Assembly (NCBI GenBank): GCA_041674865.1
Contig: JBAYUX010000002.1
Coordinates: forward strand, 1-64,000
Source of the DNA: CALREA01 sp041674865
GTDB taxonomy: Bacteria; Patescibacteriota; Gracilibacteria; UBA1369; UBA12463
Direction: 5' to 3'
Length of the DNA stretch: 64,000 nt
In this document: positions 43,964-53,492 of the stretch, piece after piece
Layout: each line of letters begins with the position of its first letter
Numbering within the stretch: the first letter of the stretch is position 1
Notes under the pieces: model-generated
Told to the model about the DNA's origin: nothing
The model's input: only the letters and a program-made list of their open reading frames with translations
The model's database searches: none
Program-made: the position numbers and the translations under genes

Positions 43964-45889
43964 TTAGAATGCCTTGAACGGGAACTGGTACTGCTGAATA
44001 GCGTAGAGGTTGATCTGTGGTTTTGGGGGAAGATTCTTCATGAGACCTTGCTGTTGTGCTCGGTAGATCATGAGGGCAACGTCACCACGAGTCATTTCTG
44101 TGTTACCTGCGAACTTACCATCAGTTGTTGCGTCGACCAATGAGTAATACTTTGCTGTACATGCGTACTTTGAGTACCACTTTGTCTTTGTATTGTCCTT
44201 GTATGGCTGTTCGAAACATGGAACTGGAAGCTGAGCAATGTTTGAAGCCTCGAGGAATACCTTTGAAAGTTCAGCACGAGTGATTGTGTTCTCTGGTCGG
44301 AACGTCTTGTCGTCGTAACCATTGATGACACCATAGAGACGAGCTGCTGCGAGGTAAGGAGTATACCAAGCGCCTGAGAAGACGTCCTTGAATCCTGCGC
44401 TGTCGAAGTACCAACCTGTCAAAGGAACATTGTACTTGAGAGCGTTCATAACAACCTTAACTGTTTGTGCACGGCTGATTGGCTCGTAAGGTCGGAATGT
44501 ATTGTCACTGTATCCAGTGAAGATACCCTGCTTCTGCATCTCAACGACTGCGTTACAATATGTTGATGTAGCCTTTACGTCCTTGAATCCTGCACAGAGA
44601 GATGTTGAGTTAATTCCAGAACCAACTGTGAATTTCACTTCCTTTGAATCTGTCTGGCCGTTTGCTGTAGCAACGATTCGAACTCGGTATTCTCCGTTTG
44701 AGACGTACGATCCGTAATTCGTAATGCCGTTCCAATATGCTACGTTTGTAGCTGTCTCTGATGTGCTTGATTTGATTGTCTTGAGAACTGCACCATAGAC
44801 ATCAACGATACTCACTGTGACGTATGCCTGTCCAAGAATGTAGTAGCTCGTCTGAAGTTGTCCTGAAAGTGGGTTGTATGCTGTTGGAGTAACTGTAGCG
44901 TTCAAGATGACTGTTCCTGAAACTGGACACTGTCCGAAAGCGTAGTTAGTACATGGAAGTGTACAGTTGTAACCGTAGTTATATCCGTTTACGCATGGAT
45001 TGACTGGATTTACGTATCCGTTGTTGTTGAATGTAACCTTCACTGGTGTTGAAACTGCGTCGTATGAGTTGTAGAGGTTTACTGAAACGATGTAATCACC
45101 TGATGCAACTGCTTGACCGTTATCGTTTGTACCATCCCAGCTCCAAGTGTATGTACCTGCACCTACTACTTGCTTGTATGAAGACTTAATCGGAGTCGAT
45201 GTTGCTGATGATGCAAAAGGTCGAACCTCAATTGTAGCAAGAACGGTTGTATTTACATCGTATGTCACTGTTGTTGTCTGACCAGCGCTGAATACTGATG
45301 GAAGAACTGTTACAGCCTTGTTAACAATGTATGTGTTGTTTACTGGAACTGCAGGATTTGTACCCGTACCTGTTCCTGTAGTTGCCGTGATTGTTACTTG
45401 AGTTGTTGTGTATGATGTCGATTGTCCGTTGAGGTCTGTTACGATAACTTTGACGATATATGCACCTGCCGCAAGTCCTGTGCCATTCCAACTGAATGAT
45501 CGGTATCCAGATGTTGGCTGATTCTCAGTAGCGATTGTTGTCTGAGTTCCAGTTTGTACGTTCTGTGCAACAACAGAAAGATATGATGCCGTTCCGTTGA
45601 TCGTGAACGTTACCATCACTGAAGACTGTAATGCAGGGTTGAACGTAGAGCTTGTTACGGCAAGGTTACTAATTGTAACAGCGCCATAACCGTAGTTGTA
45701 TCCGTATGGATTCTGAGCTCCGTTATTATATACAGGTGTCTGAGTCGCCTGATTAAAGTTAGCACTAAAATCAAACCAAGCATCTGACTCAGTATAAGCA
45801 ACTGCTGCGAGCGGCTGAGCGATAAGAGCGAGACCTGTAATCGATGCGATTACTGTTGCGACCAATCTTTTGAAAAAAGAGTTTTGCAT
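43964..45889 (-). CDS. SLH-domain surface (S-layer-type) protein
   Basis: A 641-residue exported protein. It has a signal sequence (about 7-32, ending AVAYT), a Tyr/Asn-rich start, and three or four FlgD-like Ig domains, recognisable from YTWSWDGTNDNGQ and YIVSVNLYN. The C-terminal ~210 residues are three SLH domains (FKDVKAT, FKDVFSG and YKDNTKT starts, each with a FRPxxxITRAE-type segment), which bind pyruvylated cell-wall polymers. It is probably a main surface-layer protein: a near-consensus promoter and an elaborate terminator flank it. Cysteines are few and paired. Confidence 0.92.
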   Translation of the reverse strand: MQNSFFKRLVATVIASITGLALIAQPLAAVAYTESDAWFDFSANFNQATQTPVYNNGAQNPYGYNYGYGAVTISNLAVTSSTFNPALQSSVMVTFTINGTASYLSVVAQNVQTGTQTTIATENQPTSGYRSFSWNGTGLAAGAYIVKVIVTDLNGQSTSYTTTQVTITATTGTGTGTNPAVPVNNTYIVNKAVTVLPSVFSAGQTTTVTYDVNTTVLATIEVRPFASSATSTPIKSSYKQVVGAGTYTWSWDGTNDNGQAVASGDYIVSVNLYNSYDAVSTPVKVTFNNNGYVNPVNPCVNGYNYGYNCTLPCTNYAFGQCPVSGTVILNATVTPTAYNPLSGQLQTSYYILGQAYVTVSIVDVYGAVLKTIKSSTSETATNVAYWNGITNYGSYVSNGEYRVRIVATANGQTDSKEVKFTVGSGINSTSLCAGFKDVKATSTYCNAVVEMQKQGIFTGYSDNTFRPYEPISRAQTVKVVMNALKYNVPLTGWYFDSAGFKDVFSGAWYTPYLAAARLYGVINGYDDKTFRPENTITRAELSKVFLEASNIAQLPVPCFEQPYKDNTKTKWYSKYACTAKYYSLVDATTDGKFAGNTEMTRGDVALMIYRAQQQGLMKNLPPKPQINLYAIQQYQFPFKAF

Positions 45890-45936
45890 ATGAATAAAGA
45901 GTTAATAAAGATTGTAATGTAATACAAGGAGGTGAT

Positions 45937-45964
45937 TCTATACTAGATTCTATCGTCTTGTCAA
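45937..45964 (-). promoter_or_regulatory. Strong promoter of the SLH surface gene
   Basis: Minus strand: a perfect TTGACA (45959-45964), 16-base spacer and TATAGA (45937-45942), about 48 bases upstream of the ATG. Confidence 0.75.
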
Positions 45965-46124
45965 TACCTTGATGAAAAAATGTTTTCTGGGCCGATTCAA
46001 TGCCAGGATATACCTACCATATTACCAAATTGTTACCACTTCTTAACTTTTTCTTACCATTTTTCTGACAGGCTTCTAATTGGCACTCTAGCATGAGTAG
46101 ATTCAGGAGAAAGGGCTAAATCAT

Positions 46125-46153
46125 TTGACAATGAGCTTTCTCATGTCTATATT
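46125..46153 (+). promoter_or_regulatory. Promoter of rpsT
   Basis: TTGACA (46125-46130), 17-base spacer and TATATT (46148-46153), 30 bases upstream of the rpsT start. Confidence 0.75.
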
Positions 46154-46183
46154 TGCTCTGCTTTATTTTTGAAAAACGACCTT

Positions 46184-46447
46184 ATGCCAAATCTTTTAGC
46201 TTCAAAGAAGTCAATGCGCCAGGCTCTCGTAGCACGTGCACGAAACTACAAAACTCGAGAAGAACTCAAGAAAATTATCAAGGATGTCTTAAAGCTCGCT
46301 AAAGCTGGTGATGTCAAGGAGGCTGAGAAGCTTCTTCCAAAGGCTTTCTCTATTATTGATACTGCCATGAAGAAGAATATTATCCACAAGAACAATGCTG
46401 CTCGAAAGAAGGCTCGACTTACAAAAATCACTTCTACTAAGGCTTAA
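46184..46447 (+). CDS. rpsT: 30S ribosomal protein bS20
   Basis: An 87-residue, strongly basic, three-helix protein. MPNLLASKKSMRQA at the start and the C-terminal KNNAARKKARLT are the family signatures. It binds 16S rRNA helices early in small-subunit assembly. The frame begins 5 codons earlier, but MPNLLASKK is the usual start. It is a single-gene transcript with its own promoter and terminator. Confidence 0.95.
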   Translation: MPNLLASKKSMRQALVARARNYKTREELKKIIKDVLKLAKAGDVKEAEKLLPKAFSIIDTAMKKNIIHKNNAARKKARLTKITSTKA

Positions 46448-46490
46448 TTCAAAGCTTGATCTGGCTTTGATATATATAGAAAATATTTAA

Positions 46491-46519
46491 AGAAATCCGT
46501 TAGTAGCGGATTTCTTTTT
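46491..46519 (+). terminator. Intrinsic terminator after rpsT
   Basis: AGAAATCCG (46491-46499) pairs with CGGATTTCT (46507-46515), loop of 7, followed by TTTT. Confidence 0.9.
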
Positions 46520-46560
46520 GTTGTATAGTTTGGTCAGCTTGATTTCTTATCCCAACTCTC

Positions 46561-47217
46561 ATGAAACTCTTTCTCGACACGGCCAATTTGGATGACATTA
46601 CCAAAGGCGTGGAGCTTGGGCTTCTTGACGGTGTTACGACCAATCCTAGCCTTATCGTGAAGGAAGGGCTGGATTTCGAGACGGTTATTAAGAAAATTGC
46701 CAAGATGGTTAAGGGACCAGTAAGCGCTGAAGTTACGGCTCAGGACTACAAAGGAATGATCGCTGAAGGCCGCCAGTATGCCAAATGGGCCAAGAATATC
46801 TACGTGAAGCTTCCTATGACTACTGATGGTCTTCGGGCCTGTCAGGCGCTTTCTAGTGAGCGGATTCGGGTTAATATGACACTCATTTTTTCGGCTAATC
46901 AGGCACTTTTGGCTGCCAAAGCTGGAGCAGCTTTTGTCAGTCCTTTTATTGGACGACTCGATGATGTTGGAGAGGATGGCATGAAGCTGATTGAGGAAAT
47001 TATGCAGATTTACGATAACTATGGCTATGATACTGAGGTTTTGGTCGCGAGCGTGCGTCATCCTCGTCATGTCACCGATGCTGCAAAGCTCGGCGCAGAC
47101 ATTTGCACGATGCCATATAGTATCTTCGAGAAGCTCGTAAAGCATCCGTTGACCGATGCTGGTTTAGCGAAGTTCATGGAAGATTGGTCAAAAGCCAAAG
47201 TTTCAAAGAAAAAGTAG
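46561..47217 (+). CDS. tal: Transaldolase (short, FSA/TalC type)
   Basis: A 218-residue class I aldolase of the short transaldolase group. MKLFLDTANL at the start, GVTTNPSL, and the Schiff-base lysine Lys83 in YVKLPMT are seen, with VASVRHPRHV later, in which most bacterial members have ASxRNPxHV. It moves a dihydroxyacetone unit between sugar phosphates in the non-oxidative pentose phosphate branch; a few relatives are fructose-6-phosphate aldolases, which sequence alone does not exclude. It is followed by pgi and tkt. Confidence 0.9.
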   Translation: MKLFLDTANLDDITKGVELGLLDGVTTNPSLIVKEGLDFETVIKKIAKMVKGPVSAEVTAQDYKGMIAEGRQYAKWAKNIYVKLPMTTDGLRACQALSSERIRVNMTLIFSANQALLAAKAGAAFVSPFIGRLDDVGEDGMKLIEEIMQIYDNYGYDTEVLVASVRHPRHVTDAAKLGADICTMPYSIFEKLVKHPLTDAGLAKFMEDWSKAKVSKKK

Positions 47218-47257
47218 CACATACGCCCCTCTCTATTTTCTTTTTACGTCTTCATTT

Positions 47258-48577
47258 ATGATTCAGTTCCATTTCGATTCGGTGTTTTCCCTTGGGCAGA
47301 ATGGGCTCAAAAAAAGTCAGTACGAAGCCGAAATTAACAAACTTCCTGAGTTTTTGAAGCTCATTCGGGGCCGTGGTCAGGGTTTTATCGACCTTCCGGA
47401 TGATATGGAGACGGTGAAGTCTATCGAACAGTATGCAGAAAAAGTTCGTGGCAAGTTCGACCACATCGTTGTTTTGGGAATTGGCGGATCGGCACTTGGT
47501 GTCACCTGCCTCATGAATGCACTCAAGCACTCTCGATGGAACTCACTTCCAAGCCGGACACGTAAGCATCCACAGCTTTTCGTGCTCGATAATATTGATC
47601 CTTCTTTGATCGATGAGATTGATGATGTTATTAATTATAAGAAGACTTTGTTTATCGTTGCGACCAAATCTGGAACCACTCCGGAGACGATGGGGCAGTA
47701 TTATTATTTCCGGTCGAAGATGGAAAAGGCGGCGGGACCGGTTATTACGAAGAAACATTTTGTGTTTATAACAGATGCCCAGAAGGGCGTTTTGCGCGAA
47801 ATTGCTGTGAAAGATGGCATCACCTGCTTCACTATTCCAGATAATGTTGGTGGAAGATTTTCTGTCTTAACTCCTGTTGGACTCCTTCCTGCTGCGCTTC
47901 TTGGGATTTCTATTCGAAAGTTATTGAGTGGTGCACGGGCGATGCGAGAGCAGTTTCTTGATACGAGATTTACGGGGAACATTCCGTTTCAGCTCGCAAC
48001 GATGCAATATTTATTGCAGCGAGAAAAGGGCGTGACGATGACGGTTATGATGCCGTACGCCTCGAGTTTGGCGAGCTTGGCTGACTGGTATCGACAGCTT
48101 CTTGCTGAGAGCATTGGAAAGAGCGAGACGAGAAGCGGTGAGAAGATTTTGGTTGGATTAACTCCGATTAATGCCCTCGGCGTGACCGACCAGCACTCAC
48201 AGGTACAGCTTTATAATGAGGGGCCACGAGATAAATTTATTGTATTTATTGAGGTCGACTCTCTTGGCGGAAAAAAGCTCACTATCCCTTCTAGCAAGAT
48301 TGCGAGCGAGAGCATGAGCTATTTGAAAGGCGTGACATTCCAGGAGCTAATCAAAGTTGAGAAGCGCGCAACAGAGCGCGGACTTCAGGAGTATGGTCGT
48401 CCAAGTGCTACGATTCAAATTCCAAAAGTTGATGAAGAAACTCTCGGAGAACTCTTCATGCTTCTCGAGGGATCTGTCGCATTCCTTGGCGAATATTACA
48501 ACGTCGATGCCTACAACCAGCCTGGCGTCGAAATCGCCAAGATTTACACCAAAAAGATGCTACTTGAAGGCACGTAA
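47258..48577 (+). CDS. pgi: Glucose-6-phosphate isomerase
   Basis: A 439-residue isomerase linking glucose 6-phosphate and fructose 6-phosphate. VVLGIGGSALGV (sugar phosphate-binding SIS domain), TKSGTTPET, NVGGRFSVLTPVGLLPAAL (a PGI signature) and the catalytic histidine in GVTDQHSQVQLYNEG are present. It is shorter than the E. coli enzyme and matches the roughly 440-residue form of Gram-positive bacteria. It follows tal by 40 bases and precedes transketolase by 56. Confidence 0.96.
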   Translation: MIQFHFDSVFSLGQNGLKKSQYEAEINKLPEFLKLIRGRGQGFIDLPDDMETVKSIEQYAEKVRGKFDHIVVLGIGGSALGVTCLMNALKHSRWNSLPSRTRKHPQLFVLDNIDPSLIDEIDDVINYKKTLFIVATKSGTTPETMGQYYYFRSKMEKAAGPVITKKHFVFITDAQKGVLREIAVKDGITCFTIPDNVGGRFSVLTPVGLLPAALLGISIRKLLSGARAMREQFLDTRFTGNIPFQLATMQYLLQREKGVTMTVMMPYASSLASLADWYRQLLAESIGKSETRSGEKILVGLTPINALGVTDQHSQVQLYNEGPRDKFIVFIEVDSLGGKKLTIPSSKIASESMSYLKGVTFQELIKVEKRATERGLQEYGRPSATIQIPKVDEETLGELFMLLEGSVAFLGEYYNVDAYNQPGVEIAKIYTKKMLLEGT

Positions 48578-48633
48578 CATCATCGGTATAGTTCGCACGT
48601 ATTTTTCTGTATTTATCCGTTCGATTTTCTTTT

Positions 48634-50601
48634 ATGAACATTCCACACCTCGGCGAGTCTCTCAATGATGAGCAAATTCAACTTCTTCAGGCCGTCTCTA
48701 CCGCTTGCAGAAGGTCTATTATTGAAATGGTAACGAACGCTGCATCTGGCCATCCGGGTGGTTCACTTTCTGTCATCGACTACTTGGCACTCCTCTATAC
48801 TTTTGTGATTAGCCAGAATAATGACCCTGTTGTGGTTTCGAATGGTCACGTCTCCCCTGCTGTGTATGCGATTTTGGGCGAGCTCGGTGTCGTAGACAAA
48901 GAGCGAGCCGTCACGATGTTCCGAAAACCAAACGATGTCTTTGAAGGTCATGTCAATCGACATGTTCGCGGTATTCACTTCTCAACAGGACCCCTCGGTG
49001 TTGGTGCGTCCGTTGCATCTGCATTTGCACTTGGAGATCATCTTTCTAAAAAAACTTCCGAGACCGTTTATTTATTGATGGGAGATGGTGAACAGCAAGA
49101 AGGTCAGGCATACGAGATGATGAACTTTGCGCATAAATACAAATTGTCGAATCTCGTTTTGTTTGTTGATTATAACGAAATTCAGCTGACTTCAACTCTC
49201 GATGAAATTATGCCAATCAATATCGCTGGTCATTATCGTGCTGCTGGATGGGAAGTTATCGAAGTTGATGGCCACGACTATCAGGCGATGTGGAATGCAC
49301 TTTCACGTGCGAAGGCGATGCAAATGAATGCTGGAAATGAAACTGATGGCGGACGACCTGTTTGCTTATTGGCAAAGACGGTTATGGGCAAGGGCGTTTC
49401 CTACATGGAAAGCGAGGCAGAGGCCGGCAAGGCCAGCTGGCACGGCAATGCTCCGAGTCGTGAGCTTGCCGATAAAGCGCTTAGCGAACTCGTTTTAAGC
49501 GAAGAGCAGACGAAGATGATTGCTGATTTTTTGGCTGGATTTGGCGGAAGCTTACGAGAGAAAATTTTCTCGTCTGATGTTGTAAAGAGCGGCACACCAA
49601 TGGAAGGATTTAAGAGTGGTACGCCTCGAGAATATGCGGTAACAGAGAAGGTGGACTGTCGCGGTGCGTATGGAAATGCACTTACCGATCTCGCTGGATT
49701 AAATGGATCTGTCGTTGCTATGACGGCCGATCTCGCTGGATCTGTCAAAACAGATGGTGTTAAAAAGGCCTTCCCTGAGCGACACATCGAGTGCGGCATT
49801 AGCGAACAACACATGGTCAGCGCTGCTGGAGGTTTGAGTTTGCGTGGATTTATTCCATTCTGTTCAACCTTTGGAGCATTTATGAGTAGTCGCGCAAAAG
49901 ACCAGGCACGCGTCAACGATATCAACGAAACGAATGTCAAAATGGTAGCTACTCACTGCGGACTTTCTGTCGGTGAAGATGGTCCAACGCATCAGGCTAT
50001 TGATGACATTAGCTCGTTCTTGGGGATGTATCACACGAGTGTTCTCGAACCTGCCGATCCAAATCAGTGCGATCGAATGATTCGTGCTATTGCGAGTGAG
50101 TATGGAAATTTCTACGTCAGAATGGGACGCGCAAAAGTTCCAACCATTACTCGAGAAGATGATCCAACTAAGCCATTCTTCGGTGGTGACTACGAGTTCA
50201 GAATTGGAAGGGCTGATATTATCCGAACTGGAAAAGATGTGACGATTGTCGCGAGCGGACCTATGGTTCCGCGAGCGATTGAAGTTCGTGAACTTCTCAA
50301 AGAAACTATTGATGTCGAAATTCTCGTCGTCAGTTCGATGAAACCTTTCGACCACGAGACTCTCGAAAAGAGTGCCAAAAAAACTGGAAAAATTCTCACG
50401 CTCGAAGATCACAACGTCGCTTGTGGCCTCGGTATGCTCGTCTCTCAGTCTCTCGAAGACAGCGGCCTCTCACTTCCAATTACTCACCTCGGTGTTCGCG
50501 GATACCAACTCAGCGGCACCGCTGACGAGCTCTATGAAATTGCAGGCCTTGGTGTGAAGGATATTGCGAAGGCGGTAGAGAAACTTGCGAGCGCAATCTA
50601 A
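48634..50601 (+). CDS. tkt: Transketolase (full length)
   Basis: A 655-residue thiamine-diphosphate enzyme, with both halves in one chain. ASGHPGGSLS near the start, STGPLGVGASVASAFALG, the cofactor motif GDGEQQEG with a downstream N, and the pyrimidine-domain GISEQHMVSAAGG with HCGLSVGEDGPTHQA are visible. It swaps two-carbon units among pentose, tetrose and hexose phosphates. The gene is last in the tal-pgi-tkt operon and converges on the next gene with only 6 bases between. Confidence 0.95.
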   Translation: MNIPHLGESLNDEQIQLLQAVSTACRRSIIEMVTNAASGHPGGSLSVIDYLALLYTFVISQNNDPVVVSNGHVSPAVYAILGELGVVDKERAVTMFRKPNDVFEGHVNRHVRGIHFSTGPLGVGASVASAFALGDHLSKKTSETVYLLMGDGEQQEGQAYEMMNFAHKYKLSNLVLFVDYNEIQLTSTLDEIMPINIAGHYRAAGWEVIEVDGHDYQAMWNALSRAKAMQMNAGNETDGGRPVCLLAKTVMGKGVSYMESEAEAGKASWHGNAPSRELADKALSELVLSEEQTKMIADFLAGFGGSLREKIFSSDVVKSGTPMEGFKSGTPREYAVTEKVDCRGAYGNALTDLAGLNGSVVAMTADLAGSVKTDGVKKAFPERHIECGISEQHMVSAAGGLSLRGFIPFCSTFGAFMSSRAKDQARVNDINETNVKMVATHCGLSVGEDGPTHQAIDDISSFLGMYHTSVLEPADPNQCDRMIRAIASEYGNFYVRMGRAKVPTITREDDPTKPFFGGDYEFRIGRADIIRTGKDVTIVASGPMVPRAIEVRELLKETIDVEILVVSSMKPFDHETLEKSAKKTGKILTLEDHNVACGLGMLVSQSLEDSGLSLPITHLGVRGYQLSGTADELYEIAGLGVKDIAKAVEKLASAI

Positions 50602-50607
50602 GCTTCC

Positions 50608-52092
50608 TTAGCTCATATTGTCAAAACTTTTTCTATCTTCTTGTGATAGAGCCTCTTCAATTAAACCATTTTTTGTCTCCCGAAATTGAACTATTTTTAT
50701 TACAGTCCCATTAATAATTTGATAACAGTGACCATCATTCGGTATATTCTCTGGAGAATCAACCTCTGGCAACTGAAAGCCGAATATCTTGAGGGCGCGA
50801 TTTCTGGTCGGTAATTTCATCTTTGTTATGGCCTGCAATTTCATAGAGCTTCTATATTCGCCTGAGCCAACGACTCCGCTTAGATGAAGGAACTTGAGAG
50901 CTGTTCTCATGGCTATCTGTTCGCTATCCTGAGCGCTTGTCTCGATTACCATACCATCACCTTTTACGTGACGAATTGCGTCAGATAAAACTGTATTGTC
51001 TGCAATTTTTGGGTCGCAAATAATAAGCTTTTCGAGACCGAGCTCTTTTGCCATCTCAATATTTCTTTGATTCATGTTGCCCACATAGGCGTACGGCTTA
51101 GAATTTCCGTGGCAATTGTGAAAATCAATAATATATGGATTATCGAATTTTGGTATTGCCTCTATGACTTGAGCCTTTCTGGCATGCTCATATGAGCCAT
51201 CTGGAGTTAGTTGATTTATGTCAATTCCGGAAGCTCCCGTTCTTTCACCTTTTTTCAAGGCCGCCGGGTTTACCATTGTTTCAATATGCATATCATCCCT
51301 ACTTACTTCAAGTTTTGAGCTCTCTTGAGAAGCTTTTTTTGCCGCAACGGTAAATTCTATAACTGGTTTTACTTCGTCTCCGTGCGTGCCAGATAAAATA
51401 ACCGGATTCATTCTCTGCACAAACTTGCCGTCGACCACTATCGCCTTACCGGATTTAATGAGGGCTTTTTGCTCAGGAGAACATGTCTCAAATGCAAGAT
51501 TATTGTAAACATACATTTTTCTATCGACCACATCTAACAGTGGTCTCAGCTCCTCATCTGAAAAACTCCCAATGTCGATAATGTGCGTATCACCTCCGAC
51601 CTTTACTGTTTTTTTAAGTTGCCTGATTTCATCGGCAAAATTCTCTACACGACTATAATCGAACTCTTCTGCAAACACACAGAGCTCACTCATTAAAAAT
51701 ACTCCTTTTTCTTGGTCGATTCTTTTTTTAACGAGCGTATTTCTCCTACCTTTTAATTCATCACATCTTGCGCAATCTTCTTGCATCGCCTTCACCGGCT
51801 CCCCCACCATTCTATCGTACATCTCCCTTCTTGCTGCATCGCTAAAATTTTCCCCCAATTGCTCCTCGAGACTTGCAACTTCACTATCGTATGCCTTTAT
51901 GAGATTTTCTTGGGCTTTTTTTCGTCCACTTGCCGTTTTGTACCGCGGAGTCGATGCGGCTATTTGTCGATCGAGTGCTTCGATATTTTCAACATTACTC
52001 GATGCTCCTGTTACAGCCTCTGTATCCACAGAAGCTGTATCTACACGATGTGTTGCGTTGAGACTCATGGGATCGTTTTTTAATCTTTTCAT
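50608..52092 (-). CDS. Succinylglutamate desuccinylase/aspartoacylase-like zinc hydrolase
   Basis: A 494-residue protein. The C-terminal ~280 residues look like the M14-type AstE/AspA fold: LSGTHGDEVKP carries the first zinc ligands (HxxE), NPAALKKGERTGASGIDINQ the substrate arginine region, and DFHNCHG a further ligand histidine. The N-terminal ~170 residues are helical and charged, with CARCDEL, and have no counterpart in the short enzymes. There is no signal peptide. The substrate is uncertain: the family includes amidohydrolases and carboxypeptidases. It lies alone between the two pentose-phosphate operons. Confidence 0.7.
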   Translation of the reverse strand: MKRLKNDPMSLNATHRVDTASVDTEAVTGASSNVENIEALDRQIAASTPRYKTASGRKKAQENLIKAYDSEVASLEEQLGENFSDAARREMYDRMVGEPVKAMQEDCARCDELKGRRNTLVKKRIDQEKGVFLMSELCVFAEEFDYSRVENFADEIRQLKKTVKVGGDTHIIDIGSFSDEELRPLLDVVDRKMYVYNNLAFETCSPEQKALIKSGKAIVVDGKFVQRMNPVILSGTHGDEVKPVIEFTVAAKKASQESSKLEVSRDDMHIETMVNPAALKKGERTGASGIDINQLTPDGSYEHARKAQVIEAIPKFDNPYIIDFHNCHGNSKPYAYVGNMNQRNIEMAKELGLEKLIICDPKIADNTVLSDAIRHVKGDGMVIETSAQDSEQIAMRTALKFLHLSGVVGSGEYRSSMKLQAITKMKLPTRNRALKIFGFQLPEVDSPENIPNDGHCYQIINGTVIKIVQFRETKNGLIEEALSQEDRKSFDNMS

Positions 52093-52266
52093 TATAGCAC
52101 ACGTGTGGATTTTTTTAAAGCTAAATCCTACTTCTTGTTCTTTGGATTTATCGAGCCTTTTGAGGCTAGAATATTTTGCTTTGTGTTAACAATTTGTAAG
52201 AAATTGTTTAAAAATCTGTAATGTCCAACTGTTATCATGAGGCATACCTCTTATTTATGCTTTTTT

Positions 52267-52656
52267 ATGATGAAACGATTTTTTGAATGGATAAAACTTA
52301 AAAAAGATTTACATGAAAGGAAAAGAATACCACCTTATGTTCGCGAGAAGGAAATCTGGTGGGCCAGAATAGGTGAAAATATTGGCCACGAGATGAATGG
52401 CAAAAATGAGCAATTTTCTCGACCAGTACTCATTTTTAAAAAATTATCACAATCCCTTTTCTTCGCTATTCCACTTACAACTCAGATGAAAACGGGGACA
52501 TGGTTTGTGTCGTATAGGCAATCATCAATTTTAGCCGTTGCCTGTCTCCATCAGGCTCGCACTATTGATTATAGAAGGCTTTCAAAAAAACTTGGGGAAC
52601 TTGATGACTCCGATTTTAAGCGCATTAAAGCTGCATTTTTTAAGCTTTATCGATAA
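52267..52656 (+). CDS. PemK/MazF-family toxin-like protein
   Basis: A 129-residue protein. Its core (about 32-125) fits the small beta-barrel of PemK/MazF endoribonucleases: REKEIWWARIGENIGHEM, RPVLIFKKL, FFAIPLTTQMKTG and a later RTIDYRRLSKKLGELD. The position of an arginine after the GENIG loop is usual. An upstream in-frame ATG at 52237 is possible; I prefer 52267 (MMKRFF), which directly precedes the helical start. No antitoxin gene can be seen on either side, so it is either an orphan or a MazF-fold protein with another role. Confidence 0.75.
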   Translation: MMKRFFEWIKLKKDLHERKRIPPYVREKEIWWARIGENIGHEMNGKNEQFSRPVLIFKKLSQSLFFAIPLTTQMKTGTWFVSYRQSSILAVACLHQARTIDYRRLSKKLGELDDSDFKRIKAAFFKLYR

Positions 52657-52674
52657 ATAGACTTTGAAAATTTT

Positions 52675-52698
52675 CCCCACCTTCTTACGAGGGTGGGG
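52675..52698. other. GC-rich stem-loop between mazF-like gene and pgl
   Basis: CCCCACC (52675-52681) pairs with GGTGGGG (52692-52698). There is no T-run on either side, so it may be a weak or factor-dependent terminator for the two convergent genes. Confidence 0.5.
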
Positions 52699-52763
52699 CG
52701 GTGGGAGAATCCCAAAAAGTAGTTTTATGATATCAGCTTTTGCTCCTTTTTTCAACTCTAGTT

Positions 52764-53474
52764 CTATACCGTATATAGTACCGTCGTCTCCACCTTTTCC
52801 ACAAACTTCCCCACTGGCGTCACTGTGTCGCCTGATTCGAGTTTCTTGAGGATATCATGCTTCTCGTGGCCTTTGAGTAGGAGAAGGGCTTTGTGGCAGT
52901 TTGTGAGGGCTTCCATGGTGCAGGTGAGGCGGTCGTGAATGTCGAAAACATCAGTAGACGTTTGCGCGGTAAGAAAACCTTTACGCATTGATTCGAGTGA
53001 ATCTGGAAAAACTGAGGCGATATGGCCATCTGGTCCTGCACCCAAGATCATAAGATCGAAGAGGGGCTCATCATTTGAACGTGCGTGCTTGAGCCCGAGA
53101 AGTTTTTGCTCGTAGGCAAGATATGACTGATCATATGGAAGTGAGGTGTCGAAGTGGAGAAATTTTTCAGAGAGAGTTTTTTTATCCGGATTTCCTGACT
53201 CTTCAATAAGCTCGCTCATAATCATACCCGCATTGCTTGCCTTATCGGATATCGGTACGTAACGCTCATCGATTTCGATCCAGGTGATACGTTCCCATGG
53301 AAAATGGGACTTCCCCATTATTCGATAAAGTTCCTTTGGGGTTGATCCGCCAGAAAGGCCAATACGGCAGTCTTCTTTTTTTGCAAGGACGTCAAAAATA
53401 TTCTCAAGAACCCAGTGAAGTGCCTGATCGTAGAAATCTTTTTCCTTTTCGATAATCTGAATCGTTGGCTTCAT
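52764..53474 (-). CDS. pgl: 6-phosphogluconolactonase
   Basis: A 236-residue enzyme of the SOL/DevB family that opens 6-phosphogluconolactone. GLSGGSTPKELY and ITWIEIDERYVP near the start and LGAGPDGHIASVFPDS in the middle are its signatures. It is last in the operon gnd-zwf-pgl, with an 18-base gap from zwf. The leader aacctcacctcc precedes the ATG and contains no Shine-Dalgarno. Confidence 0.95.
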   Translation of the reverse strand: MKPTIQIIEKEKDFYDQALHWVLENIFDVLAKKEDCRIGLSGGSTPKELYRIMGKSHFPWERITWIEIDERYVPISDKASNAGMIMSELIEESGNPDKKTLSEKFLHFDTSLPYDQSYLAYEQKLLGLKHARSNDEPLFDLMILGAGPDGHIASVFPDSLESMRKGFLTAQTSTDVFDIHDRLTCTMEALTNCHKALLLLKGHEKHDILKKLESGDTVTPVGKFVEKVETTVLYTV

Positions 53475-53492
53475 GGAGGTGAGGTTATGGGA

